Source: JBEKCP01 sp050014815
GTDB lineage: Bacteria; Planctomycetota; Planctomycetia; Pirellulales; Thermoguttaceae
Assembly (NCBI GenBank): GCA_050014815.1
Contig: JBEKCP010000395.1
Location: 1-6,030 of the forward strand
Length of the DNA stretch: 6,030 nt
Direction: 5' to 3'
Shown: piece by piece, positions 6,024-6,030 of the stretch
Layout: each line of letters begins with the position of its first letter
How positions within the stretch are numbered: position 1 is the stretch's first letter
The notes under the pieces: generated by a model
The model's database searches: none
Told to the model about the DNA's origin: nothing
Seen by the model: only the letters and a program-made list of their open reading frames with translations
Position numbers and translations under genes: made by a program

Positions 6024-6030
6024 TCCGAAA

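Overview
The window is about 6 kb of GC-rich bacterial DNA with four well-formed, undamaged protein genes. Three run on the + strand as a compact unit: a TetR-family regulator, a MacA-type periplasmic adaptor and a MacB-type ABC transporter. The fourth, glucose-6-phosphate isomerase (pgi), runs on the - strand and converges on them. The protein style suggests a planctomycete, probably in or near the Pirellulales. The clues are the MacB with a Ser/Ala-rich periplasmic insert and a large hairpin upstream of pgi built on CTAGCCCGA...GCGAGGG arms, a repeat I recall from genomes of that group. This assignment rests on recollection and was not searched.

Layout: positions 1-302 hold no convincing gene, only a GC-rich hairpin at the left edge, a short direct repeat and a perfect 8-bp inverted repeat at 209-231. 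A sigma70-like promoter (303-331) is overlapped by a perfect 8-bp inverted repeat (313-336), a likely TetR operator. The tetR gene (359-1033) overlaps macA (1030-2298) by an ATGA junction, and macB (2317-4500) follows after 18 bp. pgi (5895-4462) overlaps the end of macB by 39 bp, tail to tail. The 135 bp upstream of pgi hold its ribosome binding site, the large hairpin repeat (5918-5982) and a possible -10 element at the right edge.

How it works together: the regulator probably represses its own promoter and so the whole tetR-macA-macB unit until a ligand releases it. MacA and MacB would form a tripartite efflux or secretion pump across the cell envelope. The outer-membrane TolC-like channel is not in the window and must come from elsewhere. 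pgi is a central-carbon housekeeping gene with no evident functional link to the pump. Overall this is a fairly ordinary region. The points most worth a second look are the promoter/operator arrangement, the MacB insert, the antisense overlap of macB and pgi, and the palindromic repeat in the pgi leader.
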